DNA of 64,000 nucleotides from JAZKID01 sp963714065. GTDB taxonomy: Bacteria > Pseudomonadota > Alphaproteobacteria > Rhizobiales > UBA4765. Below the pieces are notes generated by a model. That model was not told the DNA's origin. It saw only the letters and a list, made by a program, of their open reading frames with translations, and ran no database searches. A program made the translations under genes and the position numbers. The stretch's first letter is position 1. Each line of letters opens with the position of its first letter. The DNA is taken from NCBI GenBank assembly GCA_963714065.1, contig OY970226.1, forward strand, positions 1,240,001-1,304,000. Reading direction: 5' to 3'. Positions 1-9,104 of the stretch are shown in pieces.

Positions 1-1283
1 TCGGCTGCCCGAAAGCGCTGGTCGATTCCGAGCGCATTCTCACCAAGCTGCGCGCGCAGGGCTACCGGATTTCGCCAAGCTATGACGGCGCCGATGTGGT
101 GCTCGTCAATACTTGCGGTTTTCTCGACAGTGCGCGCGAGGAAAGCCTGAACGCCATCGGCGAAGCGATTGCCGAGAACGGACGCGTCATCGTGACGGGC
201 TGTCTCGGCGCGGAAGCGGAACTGATCCGCGAAAAACATCCCAAGGTTCTCGCCATCACCGGCCCGCAGCAATATGAAAGCGTGGTGAATGCCGTGAACG
301 AGGCCGTGCCGCCTATGCACGACCCACTGTTCGATCTCGTGCCCGAGCAGGGCCTGCGCCTGACGCCGCGGCATTACGCGTACCTGAAAATTTCGGAAGG
401 CTGCAATAATCGCTGCTCTTTCTGCATCATTCCGAAACTGCGCGGCGATCTCGTCTCGCGCCCCATTCATCATGTGCTGATCGAGGCGGAACGTCTCGTC
501 AAGGCAGGCGTGAAAGAACTGCTCGTGATCAGCCAGGATACGTCGGCCTATGGCTTGGATGTAAAATACGCGCCACAGAAATGGCGCGACCGGGAATGGC
601 GCACGAAATTCATCGATCTTGCGAAAGGATTGGGCGAGCTCGGCGTCTGGGTACGGCTACATTATGTCTACCCCTATCCGCATGTTGACGAAGTCCTCCC
701 GCTGATGGCGGAGCACAAGATCCTTCCCTATCTCGACATTCCCTTCCAACACGCCTCGCCTGCCGTTCTGAAAGCCATGAAGCGCCCCGCCGCTGCGGAA
801 AAAACTCTTGAGCGCTTGCAATCCTGGCGAAACATATGCCCCGATCTCGCGGTGCGCTCTACTTTCATCGTCGGCTTTCCCAGCGAGACTGCAAGCGATT
901 TCGAATTCCTGCTGCAATGGCTGAATGAAGCCCAGCTCGACCGCGTCGGCTGCTTCAAATATGAGAATGTCGCAGGCGCCGTCTCGCGCGAGCTGCCGGG
1001 CCACGTGCCCGAAGACGTGAAAGAGGAGCGCTGGCATCGCTTCATGCAAACGCAACAGTTCATCTCGGCGCAAAAATGCGCGGCGAAAGTCGGCAGGATC
1101 ATGCCCGTGCTGATCGACACGATCGAAGATGATCACGCCATCGGCCGCACCACTGCCGATGCGCCCGAGATCGACGGCATTATCCGCCTTCCCGCAAAAG
1201 GTCTGCAAACCGGCGATCTGGTCAAAGCAAAAGTGACAGTGGCACAGGCCTATGATCTGGCCGGCGAAATCGTCACGGAGTGA
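1..1283 (+). CDS. rimO: Ribosomal protein S12 methylthiotransferase RimO (5' end cut by window)
   Basis: Radical-SAM enzyme that adds a methylthio group to the conserved aspartate of ribosomal protein S12. The reading frame is already open at base 3 with GCPKALVDSE, the RimO N-terminal signature, so only about the first dozen codons are missing. The UPF0004-domain cysteines are visible in VNTCGF and VTGCLG. The radical-SAM cluster motif CNNRCSFC lies near 402-425. The C-terminal ~65 residues fit a TRAM domain. It is followed immediately by a sugar epimerase. The S12-specific assignment rests on the GCPKALVDSE signature; the paralogue mtaB lies at 26 kb. Confidence 0.95.
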   Translation, partial: GCPKALVDSERILTKLRAQGYRISPSYDGADVVLVNTCGFLDSAREESLNAIGEAIAENGRVIVTGCLGAEAELIREKHPKVLAITGPQQYESVVNAVNEAVPPMHDPLFDLVPEQGLRLTPRHYAYLKISEGCNNRCSFCIIPKLRGDLVSRPIHHVLIEAERLVKAGVKELLVISQDTSAYGLDVKYAPQKWRDREWRTKFIDLAKGLGELGVWVRLHYVYPYPHVDEVLPLMAEHKILPYLDIPFQHASPAVLKAMKRPAAAEKTLERLQSWRNICPDLAVRSTFIVGFPSETASDFEFLLQWLNEAQLDRVGCFKYENVAGAVSRELPGHVPEDVKEERWHRFMQTQQFISAQKCAAKVGRIMPVLIDTIEDDHAIGRTTADAPEIDGIIRLPAKGLQTGDLVKAKVTVAQAYDLAGEIVTE

Positions 1284-1285
1284 AG

Positions 1286-2275
1286 ATGTCTGAATCGCAT
1301 CTCGTCACGGGCGCCGCCGGTTTTATCGGCTTTCATCTGGCCAGAAGACTGCTTGACGAAGGCAAGCACGTGCATGGCCTCGACAGTCTGAACAGCTATT
1401 ACGACGTGAATTTGAAAGAAGCGCGGCTGTCCGAGCTGAAAAAATATAAAAACTTTTCCTTCACGTGCGACGATGTCGCGGATTTCGATAATATTCAAAC
1501 CCTGTTTGCCGAACTCAAGCCCCGCATCGTTTTGCATATGGCGGCGCAGGCGGGCGTACGCCATTCGCTCACTCATCCGGCCGATTACATCGGCGCCAAC
1601 ATAAACGGCTTCTTCTCTATTATAGAGGCGTGCCGCCACCATCCGGTTGCGCATCTTCTCTATGCTTCCTCCAGCTCGGTTTACGGCGGCAATATAAAAG
1701 TGCCGTTTTCGGAGCAGGATAATGTGGAGCGCCCCGTCTCTCTCTATGCGGCAACCAAGCGCAGCAACGAGATGATGGCGCATGCCTATGCGCATCTGTT
1801 CGGCATTCCGATGACGGGCCTGCGCTTTTTCACCGTTTACGGCCCGTGGGGACGGCCCGACATGGCGCTTTTTATCTTTGCGCGCGCTATCCTGAAAGGC
1901 GAGCCCATCGAAGTTTATAATGACGGCAAGATGCAGCGCGACTTCACCTATGTCGGCGATGCCGTCGAGGCAACCGTCCGGCTGATCGAGCGTCCGCCTG
2001 CAATGAACCAAAGCACAGGCCAGATCGCGCCTGCCCGCATTCTCAATATCGGCAACCATCAGCCTGTCGAGCTCGAACAGTTTATCGCCCTGATCGAAAA
2101 ACATGCCGGAAAAAAGGCGATCAAGGTCTATAAGCCGATCCAGGCCGGCGATGTGGTGCGCACTTATGCCGATGTCGATCTCTTAAAGGAAGTGACGGGT
2201 TTCGTGCCACAAACGTCACTCGATGAAGGGATTAAAGCCTTTATGGACTGGTATCGCTTCTATTACAAAATCTAG
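1286..2275 (+). CDS. NAD-dependent nucleotide-sugar epimerase, UDP-glucuronate 4-epimerase-like
   Basis: Extended short-chain dehydrogenase (329 aa) acting on a nucleotide sugar in the cytoplasm, probably supplying precursors for surface polysaccharide. The Rossmann motif TGAAGFIG is at residues 8-15, a serine-rich catalytic segment (YASSSSVYG) near 125-133, and the Tyr-x3-Lys pair in YAATK at 154-158. The N-terminal stretch GLDSLNSYYDVNLKEARL is characteristic of the CapI/LpsL UDP-glucuronate 4-epimerase group. The ATG at 1286 is preferred because GGAG sits at 1277-1280; a GTG at 1280 is also possible. It begins just after rimO stops. Exact substrate is inferred. Confidence 0.85.
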   Translation: MSESHLVTGAAGFIGFHLARRLLDEGKHVHGLDSLNSYYDVNLKEARLSELKKYKNFSFTCDDVADFDNIQTLFAELKPRIVLHMAAQAGVRHSLTHPADYIGANINGFFSIIEACRHHPVAHLLYASSSSVYGGNIKVPFSEQDNVERPVSLYAATKRSNEMMAHAYAHLFGIPMTGLRFFTVYGPWGRPDMALFIFARAILKGEPIEVYNDGKMQRDFTYVGDAVEATVRLIERPPAMNQSTGQIAPARILNIGNHQPVELEQFIALIEKHAGKKAIKVYKPIQAGDVVRTYADVDLLKEVTGFVPQTSLDEGIKAFMDWYRFYYKI

Positions 2276-2331
2276 CGCTTGTCCGGCATGAATCCAGTCC
2301 GTAAAAGAAGGCTCATAGCGATAGAGGGGAC

Positions 2332-3315
2332 ATGACGATACTTGTCACAGGTGGTGCCGGATATATCGGCTCGCACACCGTATTGGCCTTGCAGGAAACA
2401 TTGCAGGAAACAGGCGAGCAGGCGGTTATCCTCGACAATCTCTCCACGGGGCGCCGCAGTCTTGTGCCAAACGGCGCCGAGCTGGTCGAAGGCGATGTGA
2501 GCGACGAAAGCCTTGTCGCCGGTATCCTGAACAAATTCAAAATCGATTCCGTCATTCATTTTGCCGCAAGCATTATCGTGCCGGAATCGGTTGCCGATCC
2601 GCTTTCCTATTATCTGAACAACACAGCCAAAACGCGCGCTCTGCTTGCGGCCTGCGTGAGATCGAACGTCAAAAATTTCATTTTCTCCTCGACGGCCGCC
2701 GTTTACGGCAACCCACGGCAAATTCCGGTGACGGAGCGGGCGGAGCTTGCACCCATCTCTCCTTATGGCGCTTCCAAAATGATGTCAGAGCGCATGCTGC
2801 AGGATACGGCTACGGCACATGGATTGCGCTACGCGATCTTGCGCTATTTCAATGTCGCGGGCGCGGACCCTCAGGGTCGCTGCGGACAGGCGATGCCGAA
2901 CGCCACGCATCTGATCAAGGTGGCGGTAGAGGTCGCACTGGGAAAACGCCCTCTCATGCAGATTTTCGGCACCGACTACGACACACCCGACGGCACCTGC
3001 ATCCGCGATTATATTCATGTCTGCGATCTTGCCGCCTTTCATCTTGCGGCACTTGCCAATTTGCGCAAGGGCGGCGACGGCGGCATTTTCAATTGCGGTT
3101 ATGGCCGTGGCGCCTCGGTGCGCGAGGTAATCGATGCCGTGGAACGCGTGGCCGGGCGCCCCCTCAAGATCGAGGAAGCACCGCGCCGCGCAGGCGACCC
3201 GGCAAAAATCGTCGCCGATGTTTCCGCCATTCAAAAAACATTGAGCGTCAAGCCGCGTTTTGCAGATCTCGATACCATTGTCTCGCACGCGCTAGCCTGG
3301 GAGAAAAAACTGTAA
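2332..3315 (+). CDS. galE: UDP-glucose 4-epimerase GalE
   Basis: Interconverts UDP-glucose and UDP-galactose using bound NAD. The protein is 327 aa, close to the usual length. It has the N-terminal TGGAGYIGSH motif, the LDNLSTG strand, the SSTAAVYG catalytic serine region, and YGASK with Tyr145/Lys149. The late motif LRYFNVAGAD is also typical. A 12-bp exact tandem duplication at 2389-2412 adds LQET twice in the first helix, a small lineage-specific insertion. It sits in the polysaccharide cluster, 56 bp after the previous epimerase. Confidence 0.93.
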   Translation: MTILVTGGAGYIGSHTVLALQETLQETGEQAVILDNLSTGRRSLVPNGAELVEGDVSDESLVAGILNKFKIDSVIHFAASIIVPESVADPLSYYLNNTAKTRALLAACVRSNVKNFIFSSTAAVYGNPRQIPVTERAELAPISPYGASKMMSERMLQDTATAHGLRYAILRYFNVAGADPQGRCGQAMPNATHLIKVAVEVALGKRPLMQIFGTDYDTPDGTCIRDYIHVCDLAAFHLAALANLRKGGDGGIFNCGYGRGASVREVIDAVERVAGRPLKIEEAPRRAGDPAKIVADVSAIQKTLSVKPRFADLDTIVSHALAWEKKL

Positions 3316-3395
3316 GATTTTGCAAGGCAAAGTGAACCGCGCACGCTTTACATCGTGCGGGCGGGCCGCGACAAAGCGCCCTTGGAGAGAAATTT

Positions 3396-4517
3396 ATGGC
3401 GATTCCTTTTATAGATTTGCAGGCGCAACGGCGTGCGCTTGGTCCTGGCATCGAAGAAGCGGTCCTGCGCGTTATCCGCCATGGCAGCTATATCATGGGC
3501 CCGGAAGTGTTCGAGCTTGAACAAGAACTCTCGCGTTTTTGCGGGGCAAACGAGGTTATCTCCTGCGCCAACGGCACCGATGCGCTGGCCATGGTGATGA
3601 TGGCAAAAAACGTGAAGCCGGGCGATGCGGTTTTCTGCCCGAGCTTTACTTTCGCGGCAACGGCCGAGGCCGTCGTCTGGCTCGGCGCAACGCCCGTGTT
3701 CATCGATATCCTGCCCGAGACCTTCAACATGGATGTCATGAGTCTGAAGGCCGGCATCAAAACCGCGCGCGACCGCGGCCTCAATCCTGCGGGCCTGATC
3801 ACCGTCGATCTTTTCGGCCAGCCCGCCGATTACGATGCGCTGCTGCCGGTTGCGGAAGAACATAATTTATGGGTGATATGCGATGCGGCGCAAAGCTTCG
3901 GCGCTAATTATAAAGAACGCAAGCTCGGCACCATCGGTACCGCCACCACGACAAGTTTCTTTCCGGCAAAACCCTTGGGATGTTACGGCGATGGCGGCGC
4001 GATATTCACCGACGATACGGAACTTGCGGAACTTCTGCGCTCCATCCGCATCCACGGCCAGGGCGCCGATAAATACGACAATGCGCGCATCGGCATCAAC
4101 GGGCGGCTCGATACGGTTCAGGCAGCAGTGCTGCTGGAAAAGCTGAAAATCTTTCCGGCTGAAATCGAGGCGCGGCAGAAAATCGCCGAGCGCTACAATG
4201 AAGGCTTGAAGGATTTCGCGATCGTGCCGCAATTATTGCCGCAGACGACGTCGGTCTGGGCGCAATACACGCTGCGTTTCCCGAAAGGCAATCGCGATGT
4301 CATCTCGGAAAAACTGAAAGCGCTGGGCATACCGACGGCAATCTATTATCCCAAGCCCATGCATCGCCAGGACCCTTATGCGCACTACCCGCTCGCGGGT
4401 AACGGACTGCCGGTTTCCGACCAGATGGCGGCCGAGGTTTTGAGCCTGCCCATGCATGCCTATCTCGAGAAAACTGTGCAGGACAATATCATTGCCGCCG
4501 TGCGCGAGGCGGCATGA
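3396..4517 (+). CDS. DegT/DnrJ/EryC1/StrS-family PLP aminotransferase (sugar aminotransferase)
   Basis: PLP-dependent enzyme (373 aa) that transfers an amino group to a keto-nucleotide sugar for surface glycan synthesis. The opening IPFIDLQAQRRALGPGIEEA and HGSYIMGPEV resemble the WbpE/WlbC group, which aminates UDP-3-keto-GlcNAcA. The PLP lysine is K192 in FFPAKPLGCYGDGGA, and the DAAQSFGA motif precedes it. GGAGAG at 3383-3388 lies upstream of the ATG. Its stop overlaps the next start by 4 bp, implying translational coupling with the membrane protein. Substrate is inferred from N-terminal resemblance only. Confidence 0.88.
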   Translation: MAIPFIDLQAQRRALGPGIEEAVLRVIRHGSYIMGPEVFELEQELSRFCGANEVISCANGTDALAMVMMAKNVKPGDAVFCPSFTFAATAEAVVWLGATPVFIDILPETFNMDVMSLKAGIKTARDRGLNPAGLITVDLFGQPADYDALLPVAEEHNLWVICDAAQSFGANYKERKLGTIGTATTTSFFPAKPLGCYGDGGAIFTDDTELAELLRSIRIHGQGADKYDNARIGINGRLDTVQAAVLLEKLKIFPAEIEARQKIAERYNEGLKDFAIVPQLLPQTTSVWAQYTLRFPKGNRDVISEKLKALGIPTAIYYPKPMHRQDPYAHYPLAGNGLPVSDQMAAEVLSLPMHAYLEKTVQDNIIAAVREAA

Positions 4518-5713
4518 GGCTGCTTGGCGGTCAGCGATTTTTCACCGGCGACCGCGCCGAACATCTGACACGCACGCTCTCGATCGCTCTTGGCACGCTC
4601 ATTATGTTTGTGCCGCTCTCGCCGAAAGCGATGAGTTTTTTCCCGCTCGCCGCAGCTTTTATATTTTCCTTCGGCTGGCATGCGTATGGAAAAAAAATAT
4701 TACCGTCTCCGCGCGCGTTGATCGCTCTGCTTTTTTGCGCCCTGTTCTTATATCTGCTGTCTTTTTGGGCAGCACTTCCGGATCTGCATCTAAGGCAGGC
4801 CTGCATGGTCATCGCCTATCTCTTTTCCATCCTGCTGATCTGGCCGCATGTAAGGCTGCAGGAAGACAAAAACGCCTCGCGCATTTTACACATAATGCAG
4901 TTTGCGTTGATCGTCGCGGCGCTCCTGCAGCTTGGCTGCGCGATCGGCGCCCATTATGGAATTTGGTACCTTGACTCTGATCATCTCAACCAGGCAGCAA
5001 TTATGCTCTGCGCAATGTCGCTGTTCTTTTTCTCGCAGAATTTTTCCAGGAAACGGTTCAGGCTGGCGGCGTTGATGCTTGCCCTGGCAGCGGCATTGGC
5101 GTTTGCCTCGGAAAGCCTGTCCTGCAAGCTCGCACTTCTCATGGCGCTTTTGATCTGGGCGATGGCCTGCAAGAATCCGGGGCGCGTGCTGTGGCTTGCC
5201 CTGTTTGCAGCAGGGCTTATCATCGTAATGACACCTTTTCTCATACCCTTCATTATCGATGCGCTGCATGCCAAGAACTTTATCGCCGCCGATCCCGCAA
5301 CTTATATCTCGCGGCTGCAGATCTGGGATTTCGAACAGCGCGCCCTGTTGAGAGGAGATATATTCGGCCACGGCATTCACGCCATTCGCGCAACCAATCT
5401 GGCAAAAGAAACCGGACTTCCGGTTTTTCTGGCAGCCGCCACGCATAATCACAATCTGCCGCTGACGCTTTGGTACGATACCGGGCTTGCGGGCATTGGC
5501 GCAGCTCTTGCCGGACTTGCCGTCTTGAGCCGGAATAGTATCGCCTGGCCAGGGCGCGATGCGCATCATGCGATCATTGTTTTGAGCTTCCTGTTCGCCG
5601 TCGGCCTGTTCGAATATTCGATCTGGTTCGAATGGCTGCTTGGTTTTTACGGCGTGATCGTTGCGCTGCTAGGGTTAAGCCTGCCGGCTGCGCGCGCCAG
5701 TATGTCCCGATAA
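4514..5713 (+). CDS. O-antigen ligase/polymerase-like polytopic membrane protein
   Basis: Membrane protein of 399 aa with about ten or more hydrophobic segments and a larger polar loop near residues 245-320. This is the layout of the WaaL/Wzy family, which ligates or polymerises lipid-linked O-antigen on the periplasmic side. The loop contains DIFGHGIHAIR and ATHNHNLPL; histidine- and arginine-containing motifs of this kind recur in the O-antigen ligase domain family. The start overlaps the aminotransferase by ATGA. The 3' end overlaps the convergent glycosyltransferase by 67 bp. I cannot separate ligase from polymerase. Confidence 0.72.
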   Translation: MRLLGGQRFFTGDRAEHLTRTLSIALGTLIMFVPLSPKAMSFFPLAAAFIFSFGWHAYGKKILPSPRALIALLFCALFLYLLSFWAALPDLHLRQACMVIAYLFSILLIWPHVRLQEDKNASRILHIMQFALIVAALLQLGCAIGAHYGIWYLDSDHLNQAAIMLCAMSLFFFSQNFSRKRFRLAALMLALAAALAFASESLSCKLALLMALLIWAMACKNPGRVLWLALFAAGLIIVMTPFLIPFIIDALHAKNFIAADPATYISRLQIWDFEQRALLRGDIFGHGIHAIRATNLAKETGLPVFLAAATHNHNLPLTLWYDTGLAGIGAALAGLAVLSRNSIAWPGRDAHHAIIVLSFLFAVGLFEYSIWFEWLLGFYGVIVALLGLSLPAARASMSR

Positions 5714-6849
5714 AATTCGAGAATATCGCTCGCAACCCGGTCTTGCGTAAACCCCTGCAGGATACGTTCGCGCGCAGCCAGGCCATATTTTTTTCGCAAG
5801 TTTTCGTCCCGGGCAAGACATGTCAGTGCGCGAATAATTGCTTCATCGTCATGCAGCGGAACAAGCAATCCTTCCTGCCTGTTGCGCACGAGGGCACGGC
5901 AGCCCGGCACGTCGCTTGCAAGAATAGGGCGCGCGCAGGCCGCTGCCTCGAGCAGCGCTTTCGGCAAACCTTCGCGCGTGGAAAGAAGGATCGCGATGTG
6001 CGATTTCTCCCACACCTTCCTCACATCATGGCTGATACCGCGCCACGTCACGCCGTCATGAGAAAGCGCGCGCAGTTCTTCTTCCGTCAGGCTTGAGCGA
6101 TTGGCAGGATCCGGCGCGCCCCAAAGATCGAGAACGATATCGATACCTGCCTGCCGTACCTGGCGAACCGCATGCACGGTTTCCAGAATTCCCTTGTGGC
6201 GCAACATGCGCGCCACCACGGCAGCCCGCACGGGAAGTGCGGGCGGCGCAGGCATGGGTAAAAATATTTTTTCGTCGATACCCGCACCACCAACCGTTCT
6301 TCTTCGTGTCTTATCGCTTAAGCCGAGCGCTGCCGCATCTTCGTCATTCTCGAAAAGATAGGAGAATTTGCGCCGGGGAAGGCAACGCAGGATAAATCTG
6401 ATGGTTGCGCGGGCAAGCAGGGCCTTGAAACCGTTTTCAACCCAGAATTGGCCAAGGCCTGTCGGCGCAAGCACGACTTGCGTCCGCGCGAAAAAAAGTG
6501 CCGGCAGCGCGAAAAGAATGTTTTGCAACCCGATCACATGCACCAGATCCGCCTGCGTCTTTCTTAAGGTTGCGGCAAGATGCGGCAGCGCTTTCAGCAT
6601 ATGAAAGAAGGAGCGCCCAGCCCGCTCGAATTTTTGCGGATATAGAATAAAACCCTGATCCGACAAGATATTCGCACCGGACATGCAGGCCGCGACTGCA
6701 ACGCGATAGCCATGCTGTTGCGCGGCCTTGGCCAGATGTGCGAAATGGCTTGCAAAGAAACGCCCGTCGCCTGCGATATAAAGCAGCGTGGCCTGTTCCG
6801 GCGCTAGCGCCGTCTCTTTGAGCGGTTTTATGTGCAGATTGTCTTTCAT
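5647..6849 (-). CDS. Glycosyltransferase family 1 (GT4-type)
   Basis: Retaining GT-B glycosyltransferase of about 400 aa, probably adding a sugar to a lipid-linked glycan at the inner membrane face. The C-terminal half holds the GT4 donor-binding signature: STREGLPKALLEAAACARPILASD, followed by GCRALV and EGLLVPLHD. The N-terminal half (LLYIAGDGRFFASHFAHLA) fits the acceptor domain. I chose ATG 6849 (MKDNLHIK); ATG 6876 is also in frame but lies only 2 bp from the divergent start of the next gene. Neither has a clear Shine-Dalgarno. Sugar specificity is unknown. Confidence 0.85.
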   Translation of the reverse strand: MKDNLHIKPLKETALAPEQATLLYIAGDGRFFASHFAHLAKAAQQHGYRVAVAACMSGANILSDQGFILYPQKFERAGRSFFHMLKALPHLAATLRKTQADLVHVIGLQNILFALPALFFARTQVVLAPTGLGQFWVENGFKALLARATIRFILRCLPRRKFSYLFENDEDAAALGLSDKTRRRTVGGAGIDEKIFLPMPAPPALPVRAAVVARMLRHKGILETVHAVRQVRQAGIDIVLDLWGAPDPANRSSLTEEELRALSHDGVTWRGISHDVRKVWEKSHIAILLSTREGLPKALLEAAACARPILASDVPGCRALVRNRQEGLLVPLHDDEAIIRALTCLARDENLRKKYGLAARERILQGFTQDRVASDILEFYRDILARAAGRLNPSSATITP

Positions 6850-6878
6850 GGGAATGAAAAATCTTTCATAAGTCATCG

Positions 6879-7889
6879 ATGCTAAATCTGCAAACCGTGC
6901 TTTTCTGGCTGCCTTTTCTGGCCTTCTGCCTGAGCTGCCTATGCACGCTCTGGCTGGCGCACGATCTTGCAAAACGGGGGCAGGTCGATCTTCCCGTCGA
7001 GCGCTCCTCGCACCTGATGCCGATACCGCGCGGCGGCGGGCTTGCGATTGTGGGAAGCTTCGTTATCTGCGCCGCGATCATGGGCTTGAACCCGCTGCTG
7101 CTGATCATGCTGGCCGTGCTGGCTGCCATATCGTGGCTCGACGATCATCGTCCGCTCACCTGGCGCGTTCGCCTGCTGACACAATGCCTTGCCGTCGGTC
7201 TTTCCCTGGCCGCCCTATGGCAGGCCGATATTTTATCGGCGCTATACATGTATTTTCCGGAGATGCCGCTTCTGTTTTTCGTCGCGGCATTGGGCCTCGC
7301 CTGGCTCTGGCATATCAACCTGACGAATTTCATGGATGGAATTGATGGTTACGCCGCAGCGCAAATCCTGGTCATCGCTTTCGCCGGCGGCATTTATATC
7401 CTGATCTTTACCGACAACCAGGCAAATGCCTTGCCGATTTTCACGCTTGGCGCGGCGACGCTTGGTTTTTTCGTCTGGAATTATCCGCCGGCCCGCATTT
7501 TTCTCGGCGAAGTCGGCAGCATCCCCTTGGGCTTTCTGAGCGGCTTTTTCCTGATCAAGCTTGCTGCCGAAGGCGGATGGGGCCTTGCCGCGGCTTTGCC
7601 TCTCTGGTTCTGGCTCGATGCGACTTTCACGCTTCTCCGCCGCCTGCTGAGAAAGCGCTCACCGCTCGAGCCTCATCGCGAACATCTGTATCAGCGCGCG
7701 GCGGGATGGACCCCTGCCGGACATAGAAAAGTCCTGCATGCGTTTTTGCTGCTGCAGCTTCTCAACTGTGCGGGCTTTGTAGCGATCATGAGGCTTGCGC
7801 CGCAACAATGGCTGCTGCCGGTTTTATCGGCGCTGATCGGTGCGATTTATTTTTCTATCCTGAAGAAATTTGCAGCCGATAGCGTTTAA
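6879..7889 (+). CDS. Undecaprenyl-phosphate sugar-phosphate transferase, WecA/WbpL (MraY-like) family
   Basis: Integral membrane enzyme (336 aa, about ten TM segments) that transfers a HexNAc-1-phosphate from a UDP-sugar to undecaprenyl phosphate, starting O-antigen synthesis. Family motifs are in order: WLDDHRPL (D88-D89), NLTNFMDGIDGYA (N150-D156), WNYPPARIFLGEVGS (201-214) and PHREHLYQR near 265. The usual LGDxGS aspartate is glutamate here (E211). It diverges from the glycosyltransferase and its 3' end overlaps the response regulator by 4 bp. A WbpV-like reductase nearby (9097-10062) suggests a WbpL-like role with a QuiNAc-type sugar, which is inference. Confidence 0.87.
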   Translation: MLNLQTVLFWLPFLAFCLSCLCTLWLAHDLAKRGQVDLPVERSSHLMPIPRGGGLAIVGSFVICAAIMGLNPLLLIMLAVLAAISWLDDHRPLTWRVRLLTQCLAVGLSLAALWQADILSALYMYFPEMPLLFFVAALGLAWLWHINLTNFMDGIDGYAAAQILVIAFAGGIYILIFTDNQANALPIFTLGAATLGFFVWNYPPARIFLGEVGSIPLGFLSGFFLIKLAAEGGWGLAAALPLWFWLDATFTLLRRLLRKRSPLEPHREHLYQRAAGWTPAGHRKVLHAFLLLQLLNCAGFVAIMRLAPQQWLLPVLSALIGAIYFSILKKFAADSV

Positions 7890-8554
7890 GCCGCGCTTTC
7901 GGCTTTCTTCGTATCCTCGGCATTGCCGCTGAAAGCCTCGACATTCACTTTGCTTGCCTTCTCGCCCGGCTTGGCTCCGCCGGCCGCTGCCGCACCCGCA
8001 TCTGCAGTTTGTGCGGCCCCGCCCTGCGGCTCCTGCTTGTCTTCGGCGTTCGGCTTGCGCTTGTCGACATAGGTCATGCTGAGTTTTTGATCAACGGCAC
8101 GAATTTCGTCGCGCGGCTCGGGCCCGAAATAGCTCGCCGTGCGGATAAAGGGGCGCGGGTGAAGAACGATGGCGGCAATACGCTGGTAAATAGCTCTGGG
8201 GCTGACGGGCTTGCGCAGAATTTCGTGCACGCCGAATTTGCGCGCCTCTAAAATGCGGTGACGCTCAGTATGGCCGGTCAGCAGGATGATGGGCACGAAA
8301 GCATGGCGGCAGGTATCGGGATTGCGGATCATCTTGATCAGCTCCGGTCCGTTCAGCACCGGCATTTCCCAATCGATGACGGCGATATCGGGGCCATAGG
8401 CATTAAGCTTTTCGAAACCGGAAGCGCCGTCTTCCGCCTCATAGATTTTGCGGGCGCCGAAACTGGTCAGAATCGTGCGCATGATCGTGCGCATATAGGC
8501 GCTGTCGTCGACGATCAGAAAACCGAGCGCATCGAAGGCGATTGAGGTGCCCAT
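7886..8554 (-). CDS. Response regulator with receiver domain and low-complexity C-terminal tail
   Basis: A 222-aa protein with one receiver (REC) domain. The acidic pair is D16-D17 in LIVDDSAYMR, the predicted phospho-acceptor is D61 in VIDWEMPVLNG, the conserved threonine is in LLTGHTE near 94, and the lysine in LRKPVSP near 116. No DNA-binding domain follows. A segment with RTASYFGPEPRDE leads into an Ala/Gly/Lys-rich disordered tail of about 55 residues. It is therefore a CheY-like output module that probably works by protein contact. No histidine kinase is adjacent, so its partner is unknown. Confidence 0.88.
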   Translation of the reverse strand: MGTSIAFDALGFLIVDDSAYMRTIMRTILTSFGARKIYEAEDGASGFEKLNAYGPDIAVIDWEMPVLNGPELIKMIRNPDTCRHAFVPIILLTGHTERHRILEARKFGVHEILRKPVSPRAIYQRIAAIVLHPRPFIRTASYFGPEPRDEIRAVDQKLSMTYVDKRKPNAEDKQEPQGGAAQTADAGAAAAGGAKPGEKASKVNVEAFSGNAEDTKKAESAA

Positions 8555-8639
8555 TTGTCCCCGCAGAGAACGAACTTTACAGGCGGACTTTTAATGAACA
8601 GCAAACCCGGCGCGGGAATTGCTCGCGCGCAAGTCTTTG

Positions 8640-9104
8640 TTAACCATGCTGCGGCGCATTTTCGACGATGAACTCCACCAAAAGCGGTTTATGGCCGGTA
8701 AAAGTGAAACCTACCGGCAGGCGCTGGCCCGCTTTGAGATCCTGCCTGAGATCGAGGAAAGCGATATGCAAGCCGCCTTCCCGCATGGCGACCGGCTGGC
8801 CGGGTTTCAGCTCCAGAAAAGAGAGCGTCTCGAATGTCCCGTCTTCCCGCGCGCGCCTGAGCTCGATCTTGCCGGCAAGCGGGGATGAGATTTTCTCGAG
8901 TTTGACCGGCACACCGGTTTTCTCCATCAGGGCCAGCGGCGCAAAACCTTTCGTCTCCTTGACAGGCGGCGCATTCGGCAAGGCCCAGCAATGGCCGACG
9001 CGGATACGATCCAGCGCGTATGAATGCGCGAAACTTTTTTTTGAGGCAAGAAAAGGCAAGGCCGCAAAAAGACCGAGGATATGGCGGCGCGTATAGTCAG
9101 GCAT
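8640..9104 (-). CDS. PCu(A)C-like periplasmic protein lacking most copper ligands
   Basis: Secreted 154-aa protein with a twin-arginine-like leader (TRRHILGL, then a hydrophobic stretch ending near FAHS). The body matches the DUF461/PCuAC fold in layout: SSPLAGKIELRR, a proline-rich ELKPGQPV turn, GGLHIAFLDL and the closing LPVGFTFTG strand. In copper-transferring members the ligands are H/M-x10-M-x21-HxM. Here only the histidine of GGLH remains; the paired Met positions are Ala/Leu and the first His/Met is Arg. Copper delivery is therefore doubtful. Start at 9104 overlaps the upstream epimerase stop by 8 bp; the longer frame upstream runs inside that gene. Confidence 0.72.
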   Translation of the reverse strand: MPDYTRRHILGLFAALPFLASKKSFAHSYALDRIRVGHCWALPNAPPVKETKGFAPLALMEKTGVPVKLEKISSPLAGKIELRRAREDGTFETLSFLELKPGQPVAMREGGLHIAFLDLRQDLKAGQRLPVGFTFTGHKPLLVEFIVENAPQHG

